Shown in pieces: positions 54,481-64,000 of a stretch of 64,000 nt of DNA (positions within the stretch are counted from its first letter, which is position 1; every line of letters begins with the position of its first letter). A program made the position numbers and the translations under genes. Below the pieces are notes generated by a model. It saw only the letters and a program-made list of their open reading frames with translations, was not told the origin of the DNA and did no database searches. This DNA is from Motacilla alba alba (taxonomy: Eukaryota; Chordata; Aves; Passeriformes; Motacillidae): contig NC_052019.1 of the NCBI RefSeq assembly GCF_015832195.1, forward strand, positions 1,163,685-1,227,684. Reading direction: 5' to 3'.

Positions 54481-55030
54481 TCTCTCTCTGTGCTTGCCAC
54501 AGGCACGGCCACGAGGTGCTCAGCCAGTGCTTCACTTTCTCCTGCTTCTCCTCCACCTCCTCCTCCCACCTCCACTTCTCTCCCACTGGTATGCTCCAGT
54601 TCCAGGTTCTTGCCCTCCTTCACACGCCTTGGCCCAGCCTCAGGAATAACTTGGTGCTTCTCCAGCCACCCCTCATTTTCCTGATATTCTGCTGCTAATC
54701 CTGCTCAGTCCAGTTGAACCAGGATGAATTAACATTAAATATGAAATCAAGAGCTGATCAAGGGATCCGAGTGTGCAGGAGCTCCCTGGCATCACTGAAC
54801 TTCCTGCAGATCCCTAACAGGGTTGAGAGAGTCATTATTCCTCAAAAAGCTGCCCTAAAAATCATGAGGAACTATAATCAGGATTATCCCATTTACATTC
54901 CCACTTTTATCCATGGACCACTGCAGCTTCCACTTGGGTTTTCAACTCTCAGCAGTTTCTAACAGGTTTGGACCATGTCCCAAGCCTGGCTTAAAAGAAT
55001 TCCAGGCCACCTCAAGTGACGTTCGTTACC
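54481..55030. other. Intronic single-copy sequence
   Basis: Includes a CTCCACCTCCTCCTCCCACC tract near 54550. No gene signal. Confidence 0.4.
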
Positions 55031-55039
55031 CTGTGACTT

Positions 55040-55735
55040 GTGCAGCTCCATCTCCACGTTGTCCTTCTGAGAGAAAATGAGCGTGCCAAGATCTTCCATC
55101 GGCCCCAAATCCTTTCCACAATCCCTTGGCTGCATCTCAGCCTGTTCTTCTGCTGCCTTCCATGAGTGACCCAGTTTGGAGCAAGCTGAAGGACCCAGAG
55201 AGGTTCTGGGGATGAGAGGGAAGGAATTGTGCTGACCTGGATCCCGTTTCTGTGCTGGAAATTCCACGGAGCTCCATCTCCACCTTGTCCTGAGAGAAAA
55301 TGAGCGTGCCAAGATCTTCCATTGGCCCCAAATCCTTTCCACACTCCCTTGGCTGCATCTCAGCCTGTTCTTCTGCTGCCCTCCACGAGTGACCCAGTTT
55401 AGAACAAGCTGAAGGGCCCAAGGAGGTTCTGGGGATGAGAGGGAAGGGATTGTGCCGACCTGGATCCCATTTTTGTGCTGGGAACTCCACGGAGCTCCAT
55501 CTCCACGTTGTCCTTCTGAGAGAAAACGAGGAGCGTGCCAAGATCTTCCATCGGCCCCAAATCCTTTCCACACTCCCTTGGCTGCACCTCAGCCTGCAGC
55601 CTTCCATGAGTGACCCAGTTTAGAACAAGCTGAAGGGCCCAAGGAGGTTCTGGGGACGAGAGGGACGGGATTGTGCTGACCTGGATCCCGTTTCTGTGCC
55701 GGGAATTCCACGGAGCCGGGGTTCCACGAGATGAC
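55040..55735. repeat. ~220 bp tandem repeat, three units plus partial
   Basis: Each unit has CTCCATCTCCACGTTGTCCT or a variant, GAGCGTGCCAAGATCTTCCA, CCCAAATCCTTTCCACACTC, GAGTGACCCAGTTT and GACCTGGATCCC. Units start near 55046, 55273 and 55495 with a partial at 55715. Only the middle unit lacks the TTCT insertion after TTGTCC. Confidence 0.94.
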
Positions 55736-56278
55736 AGCTGTGACACCGCTGTCACAAGCTCTGAAGTCTCTCCAAAACCTCCTTCCTTTGCCTGTAGTCT
55801 GCTCAGCGCCCTCGGTGAGTCCCGAGCTGGGGAAATTGGGGCTGCGTTGGGATCAAAGCTGCGCTCGTGTTCCCTGCGAGTTTCAACGCTTGCGGTCGCC
55901 GGGTGCCCTGGCCAAGCTCGAGCTGTTCCCTTTCAACACCCGCAGCTCCTGCTCCTTCCAGGGGTGATTAGGCACGGAGCTCGAGCGGAGCCGGCACTGA
56001 GGAACTCGTTTGAAGGCCCGGGACAGGGTTTTACATAATCATCAGGAGTTGCTTTAATTAAGCCCAGCAAAATGTTTCAGTTTTAGAGAGAAACGTTCTG
56101 TTTTTTACTGCTCTGCTCAGAGTCGCGGCTGAGACGTGAAGGAACTGTGAAGACTGAAAGAATTCCAGAGGAGAACGAGGTCACGGGGAGCGGCTTCAGG
56201 AGGACACATTTCCACCTCTGGAAGATCCCCAAATCTCCATGCACAGCAGCTCCTCAGCCAAGCACAGCTCCCGTCTCC
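55736..56278. other. Single-copy intron with a possible conserved element
   Basis: Bases 55985-56110 contain TTTTACATAATCATCAGGAG and TGCTTTAATTAAGCCCAGCA, unique and AT-richer than surroundings. Confidence 0.3.
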
Positions 56279-56490
56279 CAGAATGCCAGGATGGTTTGGG
56301 TTGGAGGGACCTTAAATCCCATCCATGGCAGGGACACCTCCCACTGCCCCAGGTGGATCCAACCCCAGTGCCCAGCCTGGCCTTGGGCACTGCCAGGGAT
56401 CCAGGGGCAGCCCCAGCTGCTCTGGGAATTCCAGCCCAGCCCCTGCCCACCCTCCCAGCCAGCAATTCCTTGCCAAGATCCCATCTCTCT
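56279..56490 (-). mobile_element. CR1 LINE 3' fragment
   Basis: GAATGCCAGGATGGTTTGGG, CCATGGCAGGGACACCTCCC, CTTGGGCACTGCCAGGGATC, TTCCTTGCCAAGATCCCATC. Confidence 0.88.
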
Positions 56491-57237
56491 CTGCCCTCTG
56501 ACAGTGGGAAGTCATTCTTCCCCTCTGATGTTTTAAATTTTTTGAGGGGTTAAAGACTCGTGCTGCGAATTTGCCTTCACAATTCTGAAACGAATATTCA
56601 GGGTTTCAGCCTAAAATAGGAATATTTAAATGCAAATTCTTCACAGACAGAGTGTTGGAAGGGACCCACAAGGATCATGGAATCCAGCTCTGATGGAGCT
56701 GGGTCTGATGGTCCCATCCATTCCAGGGAATCATCAGTGCAGTCAGGGAATGAGCCACGTGAACGTTCTGTGCAGCTGCAGGGAGGAACATTTAATTAAT
56801 TCCGAGGCAATTAGCCTGACGAGCCGGTCCAGCTCCGATCAGGGACATTTTCCCAGTTGCTGTGTGGAGGCCAGATGGGAGCACAGGCTGCTATTAGGGC
56901 TTGGCTTGCCCCTCCTGAGGTTCCTGGCAGGTAATCAGTCTATTTTTCCCATTTGGAGGTTTGGATTTTGGCGTTCTGGGAATTAGGCCCACAGGGATGT
57001 CCAGGAGATATTTCAGAGTGAATGGAAGGTTTATTTTTTTTTTTATATATTCCCACTAGGAAATATTCCCTACCCTTGCCAAATACCAGGATGCAAATAG
57101 AAATCTCCGGGCTCTGTTTGGCAGCAGATGGAAAACTAAACCAGGCAGGAATTACTGTGGACTCCTGGGATTTGGTAAAACCTGGTGTGGGTCACCTCGT
57201 TGCTGCCCTCCCGCACTGCTCCTCCTAGGATCATGAA
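56491..57237. other. Intronic single-copy sequence
   Basis: AT-richer intron with a T11 run at ~57033. No exon recognised. Confidence 0.4.
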
Positions 57238-57470
57238 GGTTGGAAAAAACCTCCAGGATCACACGGAATCATGGAATGAACTAGGCTGGAAAAGACCTCT
57301 GAGGTGGTTGAGTCCAGCCTGTGACCCCGCAACACTGAGTGCCACACCATCAAGTCCACCCTCTGAGGTGTCCCTTTGGTCACCTCCTGCCTTGCCCCAG
57401 CCCGGGGGTGAGGTTGTTGGCCGTGGTGACCTGCACAGGTTCACTTTGTGCCACCAGGACTGCAAATAGT
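57238..57470 (-). mobile_element. CR1 LINE fragment, second subfamily
   Basis: CACGGAATCATGGAATGAAC, GGCTGGAAAAGACCTCTGAG, GAGTGCCACACCATCAAGTC. Confidence 0.75.
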
Positions 57471-58584
57471 CCACGGGGTGCTGTCCCAACACCCTCGTGC
57501 TGCGTGTGCTCTGCAGTTCACGGATTGATTCGGGGATCTTGCTGCTCTGGGTGAGGGGTTTTCATGTGCACCCAATGAGGAGCTGGTCATGGACCTGATG
57601 GGAATTTACCCGTGGACCTAATGAAGGCTCTGATCGCCTGGAACTGTTGGTGGTGGTTGGTTTTATTTGTGTCTTCCTGATTTACCACTTAAATATTTGC
57701 TGGGAACTGGCAGGATTTGGGATGAGGTGAGGCTGGGACATAAATGGGGGCTGGAAACACCAAAACCTCAGAGTTGCAGAAGGTAAAGATTGCTCACATT
57801 GGGTTCAGGAATTTATTTTACATCTGGTATCAAAGTTGGTGTCGATGTCATTGGAGAAATTCCATCTCAGGTTGCCTCGCTGAGATCCTAAAAATCAGGT
57901 TAAAAGGGAGATTGATTGCTTTTTAGGGAATTGGCTCCCATCTCCTGGTGACCTGTGGTGGCTCAGGTGTCAGACCCTCTGCTGGGGTTGCAGGGAGGGA
58001 CCTGCTCTGTTCTCATCCCAACCTGTGCAGGTTTCCAGGGAAAGGTTTGGGGTTATTGGACAGAGGAAGGAAGCCCTGGCAGAGGTGAAGCCACTCCTCA
58101 GTCCTGTGCTTTCTGTAGGATTTCAGTGCCTTTCCTGAGGGTTTTATTTATTGGCTGTGAGCTGCTGCCGGAGCAGCCCCGGGAGCAGGGAATGAGGATA
58201 ATTACCAGGAAATGATTCCGTGGCCTTCGGCATGGCTGTGCTCCCTCTTTGGCTGCTGGTGCTGCAGCCTGGGAAGGGGAGCTCGTTCCTGACCATTCCC
58301 AAGGAGGGGAGGGGCAGGATCGGGGATTTCCTGCATGGAGATCCCAGCGCTCCCAGTGCCCTGGAGCTGCCTGGGATGGACGTGGATCAGAGGCCCTTGG
58401 GACCTCCTGGATGTTGGGTTTTTCTTGTAGGGGCACTGAGGGGCTGATGTTCCCCTGAGACAGCTGCAAAGTACCTGATCCCAAAAAATGCTGTTCGATG
58501 GCTTTGGAGTGTCAGGAGCATGGAGTATCCCTGGTTTGGTGTGGCACAGCCTGTCTGCTGCAGTCTTCCTGTGCTTTGCACAAT
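57471..58584. other. Intronic single-copy sequence
   Basis: Ordinary non-coding intron; nothing recognised. Confidence 0.4.
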
Positions 58585-58800
58585 CCAGGGAATCACAGAG
58601 AGGTTTGGGTCGGAAGGGACATTAGGATCATCTCATCCTATGGGCAGGACACCTCCCTCTATCCCAGGTGGATCCAACCCCAGTGTCCAACCTGGTCTTG
58701 GACCCTTCCAGGGATGCAGGAGCAGCCACAGCTGCAGGAGCAGCCACAGCTGCTCTACCAGGATCCCTTGGAAGCACCTCAGGGTACGCAGAGTGTCTGG
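58585..58800 (-). mobile_element. CR1 LINE 3' fragment with an 18 bp internal duplication
   Basis: GGGAATCACAGAGAGGTTTG, GTCGGAAGGGACATTAGGAT, CAGTGTCCAACCTGGTCTTG. The word CAGGAGCAGCCACAGCTG occurs twice in tandem at ~58717-58751. Confidence 0.8.
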
Positions 58801-60622
58801 ATAGGATGGAGTTAAATAAGTTTGGGTGTGAAATCAGTTCCAACGGATTTAGGATGTCCAAAAGGAATGGATTTTGTTATGGCCAAAATCCATACGGGAG
58901 CAGAGGGAGCTGCTTTCATCTCTCACCTTTGTTGGGAGTGGCATCTTCTAACTAAAATTTTTGCTCAGTCTTTTGCCCTTTCCTCCTGAGCTGCTGCACG
59001 TTTCAGGATGAGGAACGGAACAGTTCCGGCAAAAGATTCCCAGGGAGCCACGTCCTGAGCAATCCTTCTGGAATGTTCTCATACAGGTGTTGGTTTGGCT
59101 GCACCTGCAGAGCTTCAGGCCACAGGAGGTTCACCTTTGGGCCCCGGGGTTTGTGCAGGGGCTGTCCTCACCTCGCTGGAGCTGGACAAAGATGGGAGAA
59201 TTGGAATCTTTATCGGTGTTGGAAACAGGATTTGTGGGGCTTGAGGGATTTAATTTCTTTATCAAAGGAGGGGTTTTGGTTTGTGTTTAGAGAACGCTGG
59301 TGGTAGCCACTGTTTAAAATAAGCAGCCGGGGGTTGAGGAGTTGAAGGTCAAAGCCGGGTCAGGGTTTGGGAGTGGAGCAAAGACCTCCAGGGATGATCC
59401 ATCCAGGCTTGCGGTGACCATTTCATCATCTTTGGAGAACCTTCGCAATCCCAGTGAGTCATTTTCTCTAAAACTCCAAGTTCCAACCACAACCCCTGAC
59501 CTCGAGGTGGGCGTTCATCAGTGGCCAGCTCCTCGTCTGATTGTTTGGGATCCAGGACTACCTGAGCTCCCTGATCCCAAAACCTCACGGAGGAGCAGCG
59601 GAGTCAAACTTGTTTTTCTTCTTGTGGCGAAGACCAAATTTCAAAAGCCGAGAGGAGCTGAGAGGGAAGGGAAGCTGAGCTCCAGCTGGGGCAGCCAAGG
59701 ATTTGGGAGCTGTGATCCGGGCTCTGATAACGCTCTCTGTGTGGCCCTGGGTGAGCTGTTAATCCAGGGGTGCCTCCCTGTGCCAAGTTGTCCAGGAGCT
59801 CCGCGCTCCCGCTGGAAGCAGGCGTTTTTAACAGGCCTTTAATGTAAATAGGGAATAATTGCCGGCTTTTTATGGATGTTCTGTTCGTGACCAAGGGTGG
59901 CTGGGTTCAGGGGAGATGCCCATTTTCCAGACCTCCTTCATTTCCCTCCTGGGAGATGTTTCTGACTCTTCCAAAGAGGATTTTTCTTGACTCGCGGCCA
60001 CGGCTGCGGTGCTCGGTGCCGCCAAGTTCAATGTTCTCCTGGATGGAATAAAACGTGTTTATGGATTTTGATGAAACTTGGAAATTCTTGGAGTGCTGAA
60101 CTTGCTGCCTTACGGGAAAGGGAATCAAGCTCTGACTCACGGAGGAGCCTGACCCCGGGGGAGAGGGTGGCCTTGAACACCAGGGCTTGGCTGAGTCAGA
60201 AAGTGTTTTTTGGTTGTCTCGGGCATGGATTTATTTTGGGAATGATCCCACGGCTGGTATCAGTTGGGCCATGAAGGATGAGACGTGGCCTCGGTGCCCC
60301 TCTCTGAATTTTCACTCTTTGTTCCTCGGTGTATTTACATTTTTTCCTCACCAAACCATTTCCAGGGTTAAGGGTTCTCTGTCTGTTCTCACTCCAGACA
60401 GAGGTGTTTGGGCAGCTTGAAAGGCACAAGATTTTTTGCAGTAAAATTCACTTTAAATGAGGAGATTTCAACGTTCACAAAATCTGAGAGTTTAGCATGC
60501 TGAGCCCAGCCAGGGCCCAGCAGTGTCAGTTCTGAGCTCAGGGTTTGCTCCAGGTGCAGAAACAGCCCAAGGTGTAACAATCACGATTCTCTCATCTCCA
60601 GCCCTTGAAACTCTGGCATTTC
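58801..60622. other. Intronic single-copy sequence
   Basis: 1.8 kb without recognised repeats. AT-richer unique pieces lie at 59820-60080 and 60420-60500 (CACTTTAAATGAGGAGATTT). No EXOC6B peptide. Confidence 0.35.
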
Positions 60623-61235
60623 ATGGAACCATGGAATGGGCTGGGTTGGAAGGGACCTGAAATCCCATCCCATCCCCAACCCCATCCACAGGCAGGGACA
60701 CCTTCAGTGAGACCAGGGGGCTCCAGCCCCAGTGTCCAGCCTGGCCTCGGGCACTGCCAGGGATCCAGGGATTCTCTGGGAATTCCATCCCAGGGCCTGC
60801 CCACCCTCCCAGCCAGCAATTCCTTGCCAAGATCCCAGCCCAATCTCCCCTTTCCCAGTGGCAGCCATTCCCTGGCTCCTGTCCCTCTGTCCCTTGTCCC
60901 CAGTCCCTCTGCAGCTCTCCTGGAGCCCCTGCAGGCCCTGCCAGGGGCTCTGAGCTCTGCCTGGAGCCTTCCCTTCTCCAGGGGAGCATTCCCAGCTCTC
61001 CAGCCTGGCTCCAGAGCAGAGGGGCTCCAGCCCTGCAGCAGCTCCGGGGCCTCCTCTGGGCTCTCTCCAGCAGCTCCCCGTGCTCCTGCTGCTGGCCCCA
61101 GGGCTGGGGCAGCTCTGCCCGTGGGCTCTCACCTGAGGGGCACAGGGACACCATTCCCACCTTTCCTCTGCCATCACCCAGGGCTGAGCAGGGGGGTCTG
61201 GGCTGGGCCATTCCAGCCTCATCCCAACACCTCAG
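60623..61235 (-). mobile_element. Long CR1 LINE 3' fragment, twin of the 41.6-42.2 kb copy
   Basis: CATGGAACCATGGAATGGGC start, then the same ordered CR1 words as the 41.6 kb copy, but with a deletion after GGGATCCAGGG that removes the GGCAGCCCCAGCTG part. The distal ~335 bp look identical between the two. Confidence 0.92.
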
Positions 61236-62085
61236 ATCCCTCTCCTTAGCTCATCTCAATCCCTTCTCCTCCCAGCCTGGATGTGTTGCCCTGACCCCGC
61301 TGCAGGACTTTGCCCTCGTCCTTGTCCCTCGTGTCCAGCCCTGTCCTGCCAGGTGTAGCAGTTCTGGGTTTAATTTCCCTTTTCTTGCTGCCTTCAGTTG
61401 TACAGATTCCCTGATCCCATGTTTTTGTCAGCTTTCTGCCCTCTTTGCTTCCCCTTTCCAGGACTTTTCCTTGCCTGCCTGCTCCCTGTCTTTCTGCTTT
61501 GTTGCTGTTCCCTCTTTTATTAATGTTTGTTCCCTTCATTCCCTAAAGGATTGCAGATTCAATCAGTGGAAAATAATTGCCAGGATATTCTTCAGTCTCC
61601 TGCTCTCTCCAAATGTTCAGGTACTTTGCTCTGGTCACTAATTCCCTCTCCTGGAGAATAACCTGGCCCTAATTCCCAATTTTTGGCTTTCTTTGTTCTC
61701 CTGGGGTTGATTTTGTGGCACTAAACTGCAAATCTGAGGACTTACACCTCACTAACCTTTGTGGTGCTTACAATTCATCTCCCCAGTGGAAAAATTCCCA
61801 GTTTTCCACTCTGGGCGCCTGCTGGGGTTTGAAAAGAGGGGTTTTCCAGCAAACTTCTGGAATCTGGGTGCCAGAACCGAGTCCAGCCTTTCAGGTGGAG
61901 TCACACCAACTTTTCTGTGCTTGTACCCCTGCCCTGGACAATCTGCTCATCCAGAATGTGTTTTACCTGCCCCTGGATTGCAATCCAAGGGGATCTGTCA
62001 TCTCCACAGCTGGGATTCCGTGACCTCTCTCAGCTGTTCATAAAACTAAGATTTTTTTTTCCAGTTTTTCAGGGGAAAAAGAAAT
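61236..62085. other. Intronic single-copy sequence
   Basis: Pyrimidine-rich intron; no gene or element recognised. Confidence 0.4.
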
Positions 62086-62225
62086 TATGGAATCCCTGAG
62101 TGGTTTGGGTTGGAAGGGAGCATAAATCCCATCCCATTCCACCCCTTGCCATGGGCAGGGACATCTCTACTGTCCCAGAGTGCTTCATCCAACCTGGCCT
62201 TGAGCACATCCAAAAATTCCCCTTT
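62086..62225 (-). mobile_element. CR1 LINE 3' fragment
   Basis: TTATGGAATCCCTGAGTGGT, TTGGGTTGGAAGGGAGCATA, CCAACCTGGCCTTGAGCACA. Confidence 0.85.
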
Positions 62226-62940
62226 TCGAGGAAGAATCCATTGGATTGTCTGAATGTTCCCAAAAAAAATCAGCCAAGGAGAAACTTAACCAGCCCGTTC
62301 TTTCTCCGTGCATCTCTTGCTTCCCGTATCAGCCCCTGCACATCCTAACACCAGATTTCCCTTTGTCAGCCCGAGCTTTTCCCTTTATTCCATTTGTCGT
62401 GTCCCCTTTTTCTTTTTTTCCCTGTTTTTTTTATGGCCTCTTTAACTCCCATCTGCGCCAGGTTTGCCTTTTAACCAGCGTGGCCGCCCCGCTCAGTTGT
62501 GGGATTGTGGCTTCTGGAGCATCTCGTTAAAATGTTCTTAAACAATTTTCAATTAGGCTTCATATTTTTCTGATTACGTTCTTTCTCCCCACTGATTTGC
62601 CTCCTAATTATTTTCAGCTTGGTGGAACTGGTGCTCTTTAAGATGCTGTGCTTGTGTGGTGCTGGTTTATTCCTAATTTTTGTATTTTCATATATTTTTG
62701 CACTGTCGTGATCAAGTCATGGTTATTTGAGTTTTGACTGTCAGGAAAAAAAAAAGGGGGGAGAAAAAAGTGGCTGCTGGTTGTAAAAGTGAATTTTTCC
62801 AAGCGGGCCCTGGCCCGGGGGGTGCTGATTTGGGGCTTTGTGGCATTTGGATGGTTCTGGAATGAAGGGGGGGAGTCTCCAACCCTTTGATGTCTGGACA
62901 AGCTCAGCTCCCGCTGAACTCGGTGTGCTTTGTTTGGTCA
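62226..62940. other. Single-copy intron with a possible conserved element
   Basis: Bases 62440-62680 are unique and AT-rich (CAATTTTCAATTAGGCTTCA, TCCTAATTATTTTCAGCTTG). The second word mimics a splice acceptor, but no EXOC6B peptide follows. Confidence 0.3.
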
Positions 62941-63110
62941 GATAATTGTGGGATGGTCTGGTGCCAAGGGACCTTAAGGATCATCTGGCTCCACGGGCAG
63001 GGACACTTCCCACCATCCCAGGTGGATCCAAGCCCCGGTGTCCCACCTGGCCTTGGGATCCAGGGCAGCCACAGCAAATCTGGGAATCTGTCAGAGGGAA
63101 GGATTTCCCC
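62941..63110 (-). mobile_element. CR1 LINE 3' fragment
   Basis: TGTGGGATGGTCTGGTGCCA, AGGGACCTTAAGGATCATCT, GTCCCACCTGGCCTTGGGAT. Confidence 0.78.
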
Positions 63111-63132
63111 TTCATATCCCATCTTGGCACGA

Positions 63133-63330
63133 CCACAGAATCCTGGGATCCCTGAGGCTGGAAAATCCCTCCAGGATCATCCAGTCCAAGCTGTGCCCAG
63201 TCCCACACCCAGGAATTCCTTGGGCACCTCCAGGGATGGGGATTCCAAACCTCCCTGGGCGCTTCCAAGGCCTGGGCACCCTTTCCATGGAGGAACCTTC
63301 CCAGGTGTCCTGGTTCCTGTGAATCAGCTG
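63133..63330 (-). mobile_element. CR1 LINE fragment, second subfamily
   Basis: CACAGAATCCTGGGATCCCT, GAGGCTGGAAAATCCCTCCA, CACCTCCAGGGATGGGGATT, GCCTGGGCACCCTTTCCATG. Follows the preceding CR1 after only ~20 bp. Confidence 0.78.
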
Positions 63331-63479
63331 GAAAAGGGGAGGAAAGCCCAAGTTCCTGTGGAAGGAACCACTTCAGGCTGGGCCAAGCCCCACCAGGGTC
63401 ACCTGGAGACCTCTCCTGTGACCCCCCAGAGCCAGGGAGCCAAACTGGGATGGCTGCTGAGGTGGAAGGAGCAGGGAAG

Positions 63480-64000
63480 GGCCGTATGGGAGCACCGCCC
63501 ACGGGAGAAATGGATTTGTAAAGAATTCTCGAGAAAATTCTCAAAGTGGAGAGTTTTCTCAAAGCAAAGAATTCTCAGGACCTGACAGCTCACGCAGCCT
63601 TGTACACCTGTGTGCAACTGCTGATACAGGAAGGCCGTGGAATAGAGATGATGATCTTGTTGAGACAGAGATTGAACTGGAAATAAAGTTTCAACAAGTT
63701 TCAAAATGTGGCCTTGCAAAAAGATTAGATGTTTTAGAGAATCAGAGCAGTGAAAGATGCATTGTAGCAGGACCAGGTGGGGTAAAAATATCGGTGATCG
63801 GTGTTAGGAGTGTTAGCAGCACTGTGTGGCAAAAAGTAATAAACTCAAAAACATTTATAAGGTGCTGTAACCAGGAACCGGGCTGGCTTCTGATAGAGTG
63901 GTGTTGAGTTTTTCATCTCTTACGTCTCACTCTTCATCGAGACTGAAAACCTTTTAAAACACCTCTCAGTCCCCCCATGTCTGTAAAACCTGGGAACACC
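63480..64000 (+). mobile_element. LTR of an ERV-like element, at the window edge
   Basis: A TATA-like ACATTTATAAGGTGCTGTAA (near 63850-63870) followed by GGGCTGGCTTCTG and TTTTTCATCTCTTACGTCTC resembles the promoter-R-U5 part of passerine ERVK-type LTRs as I remember them. Upstream, GAATTCTC/TTCTCAAAG words repeat at 63515-63575. The right end is not defined within the window. Confidence 0.5.

Larger units (their letters stand above)
12508..64000 (+). other. EXOC6B: EXOC6B intron, at least 51.5 kb, open at the right edge
   Basis: After the exon d donor I looked in three frames for the next coding segments of EXOC6B (a Gln-rich start, a KRKSKK-like basic stretch, then an acidic block) and saw none. 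All recognisable content to the end of the window is repeats or single-copy non-coding DNA. EXOC6B is known as a very large gene in mammals, so a long intron is unsurprising. A short diverged exon could have been missed by eye. Confidence 0.7.

Noticed and set aside
62600..62640. CCTAATTATTTTCAG as a hidden exon acceptor
   Set aside because: The sequence after it (GCTTGGTGGAACTGG) gives no EXOC6B peptide in any frame and no donor pairs with it convincingly.
63515..63575. Heat-shock-element-like GAATTCTCGAGAAAATTCTC string near the right edge
   Set aside because: The GAA/TTC units do not keep the 5 bp phasing of a real heat-shock element; more likely simple repetition inside an LTR.

Overview
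The window looks like nuclear DNA from a bird, probably a songbird. This rests on about 34 fragments of avian CR1 LINE 3' ends, several LTRs of the kind I associate with passerine endogenous retroviruses, and compact exons in GC-rich introns full of minisatellites. The minisatellite density would fit a microchromosome, but that is inference.

Only one gene is supported: EXOC6B, the Sec15-type exocyst subunit, on the + strand and partial at both ends. Four consecutive coding exons are visible (3431-3478, 6230-6320, 6453-6498, 12303-12507). They join in frame with intact AG/GT borders into exactly 130 codons, roughly residues 94-223 of the protein. Earlier exons lie upstream of the window. I could not find the next exon, so 12508-64000 reads as one intron of at least 51.5 kb.

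Layout: 1-3430 is intron with a minus-strand LTR-LTR junction, a CR1 and a duplicated TATAAA-rich block. 3479-6229 is an intron almost filled by a ~100 bp satellite whose monomers look like pseudo-exons. 6499-12302 is an intron with a CR1, a 490 bp A/T island and a minus-strand LTR carrying a 187 bp tandem array. From 12508 the large intron begins with a 56-57 bp minisatellite that copies the exon 4/intron junction itself. It continues with a second expanded LTR, more than ten further minisatellites, CR1 fragments (about two thirds antisense to EXOC6B), an LTR near 35.3-35.8 kb, local duplications near 36-40 kb and 47-48 kb, and another LTR at the right edge. Between these lie single-copy AT-richer stretches that may be conserved non-coding elements.

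I found no RNA genes, CRISPR arrays, viral coding regions or prokaryotic features. The many long reading frames are by-products of tandem repeats. The most notable observations are the exon-junction-derived minisatellite beside a working 5' splice site, the pseudo-exon satellite, and a 20-copy array of TGATAA (GATA-type) sites.
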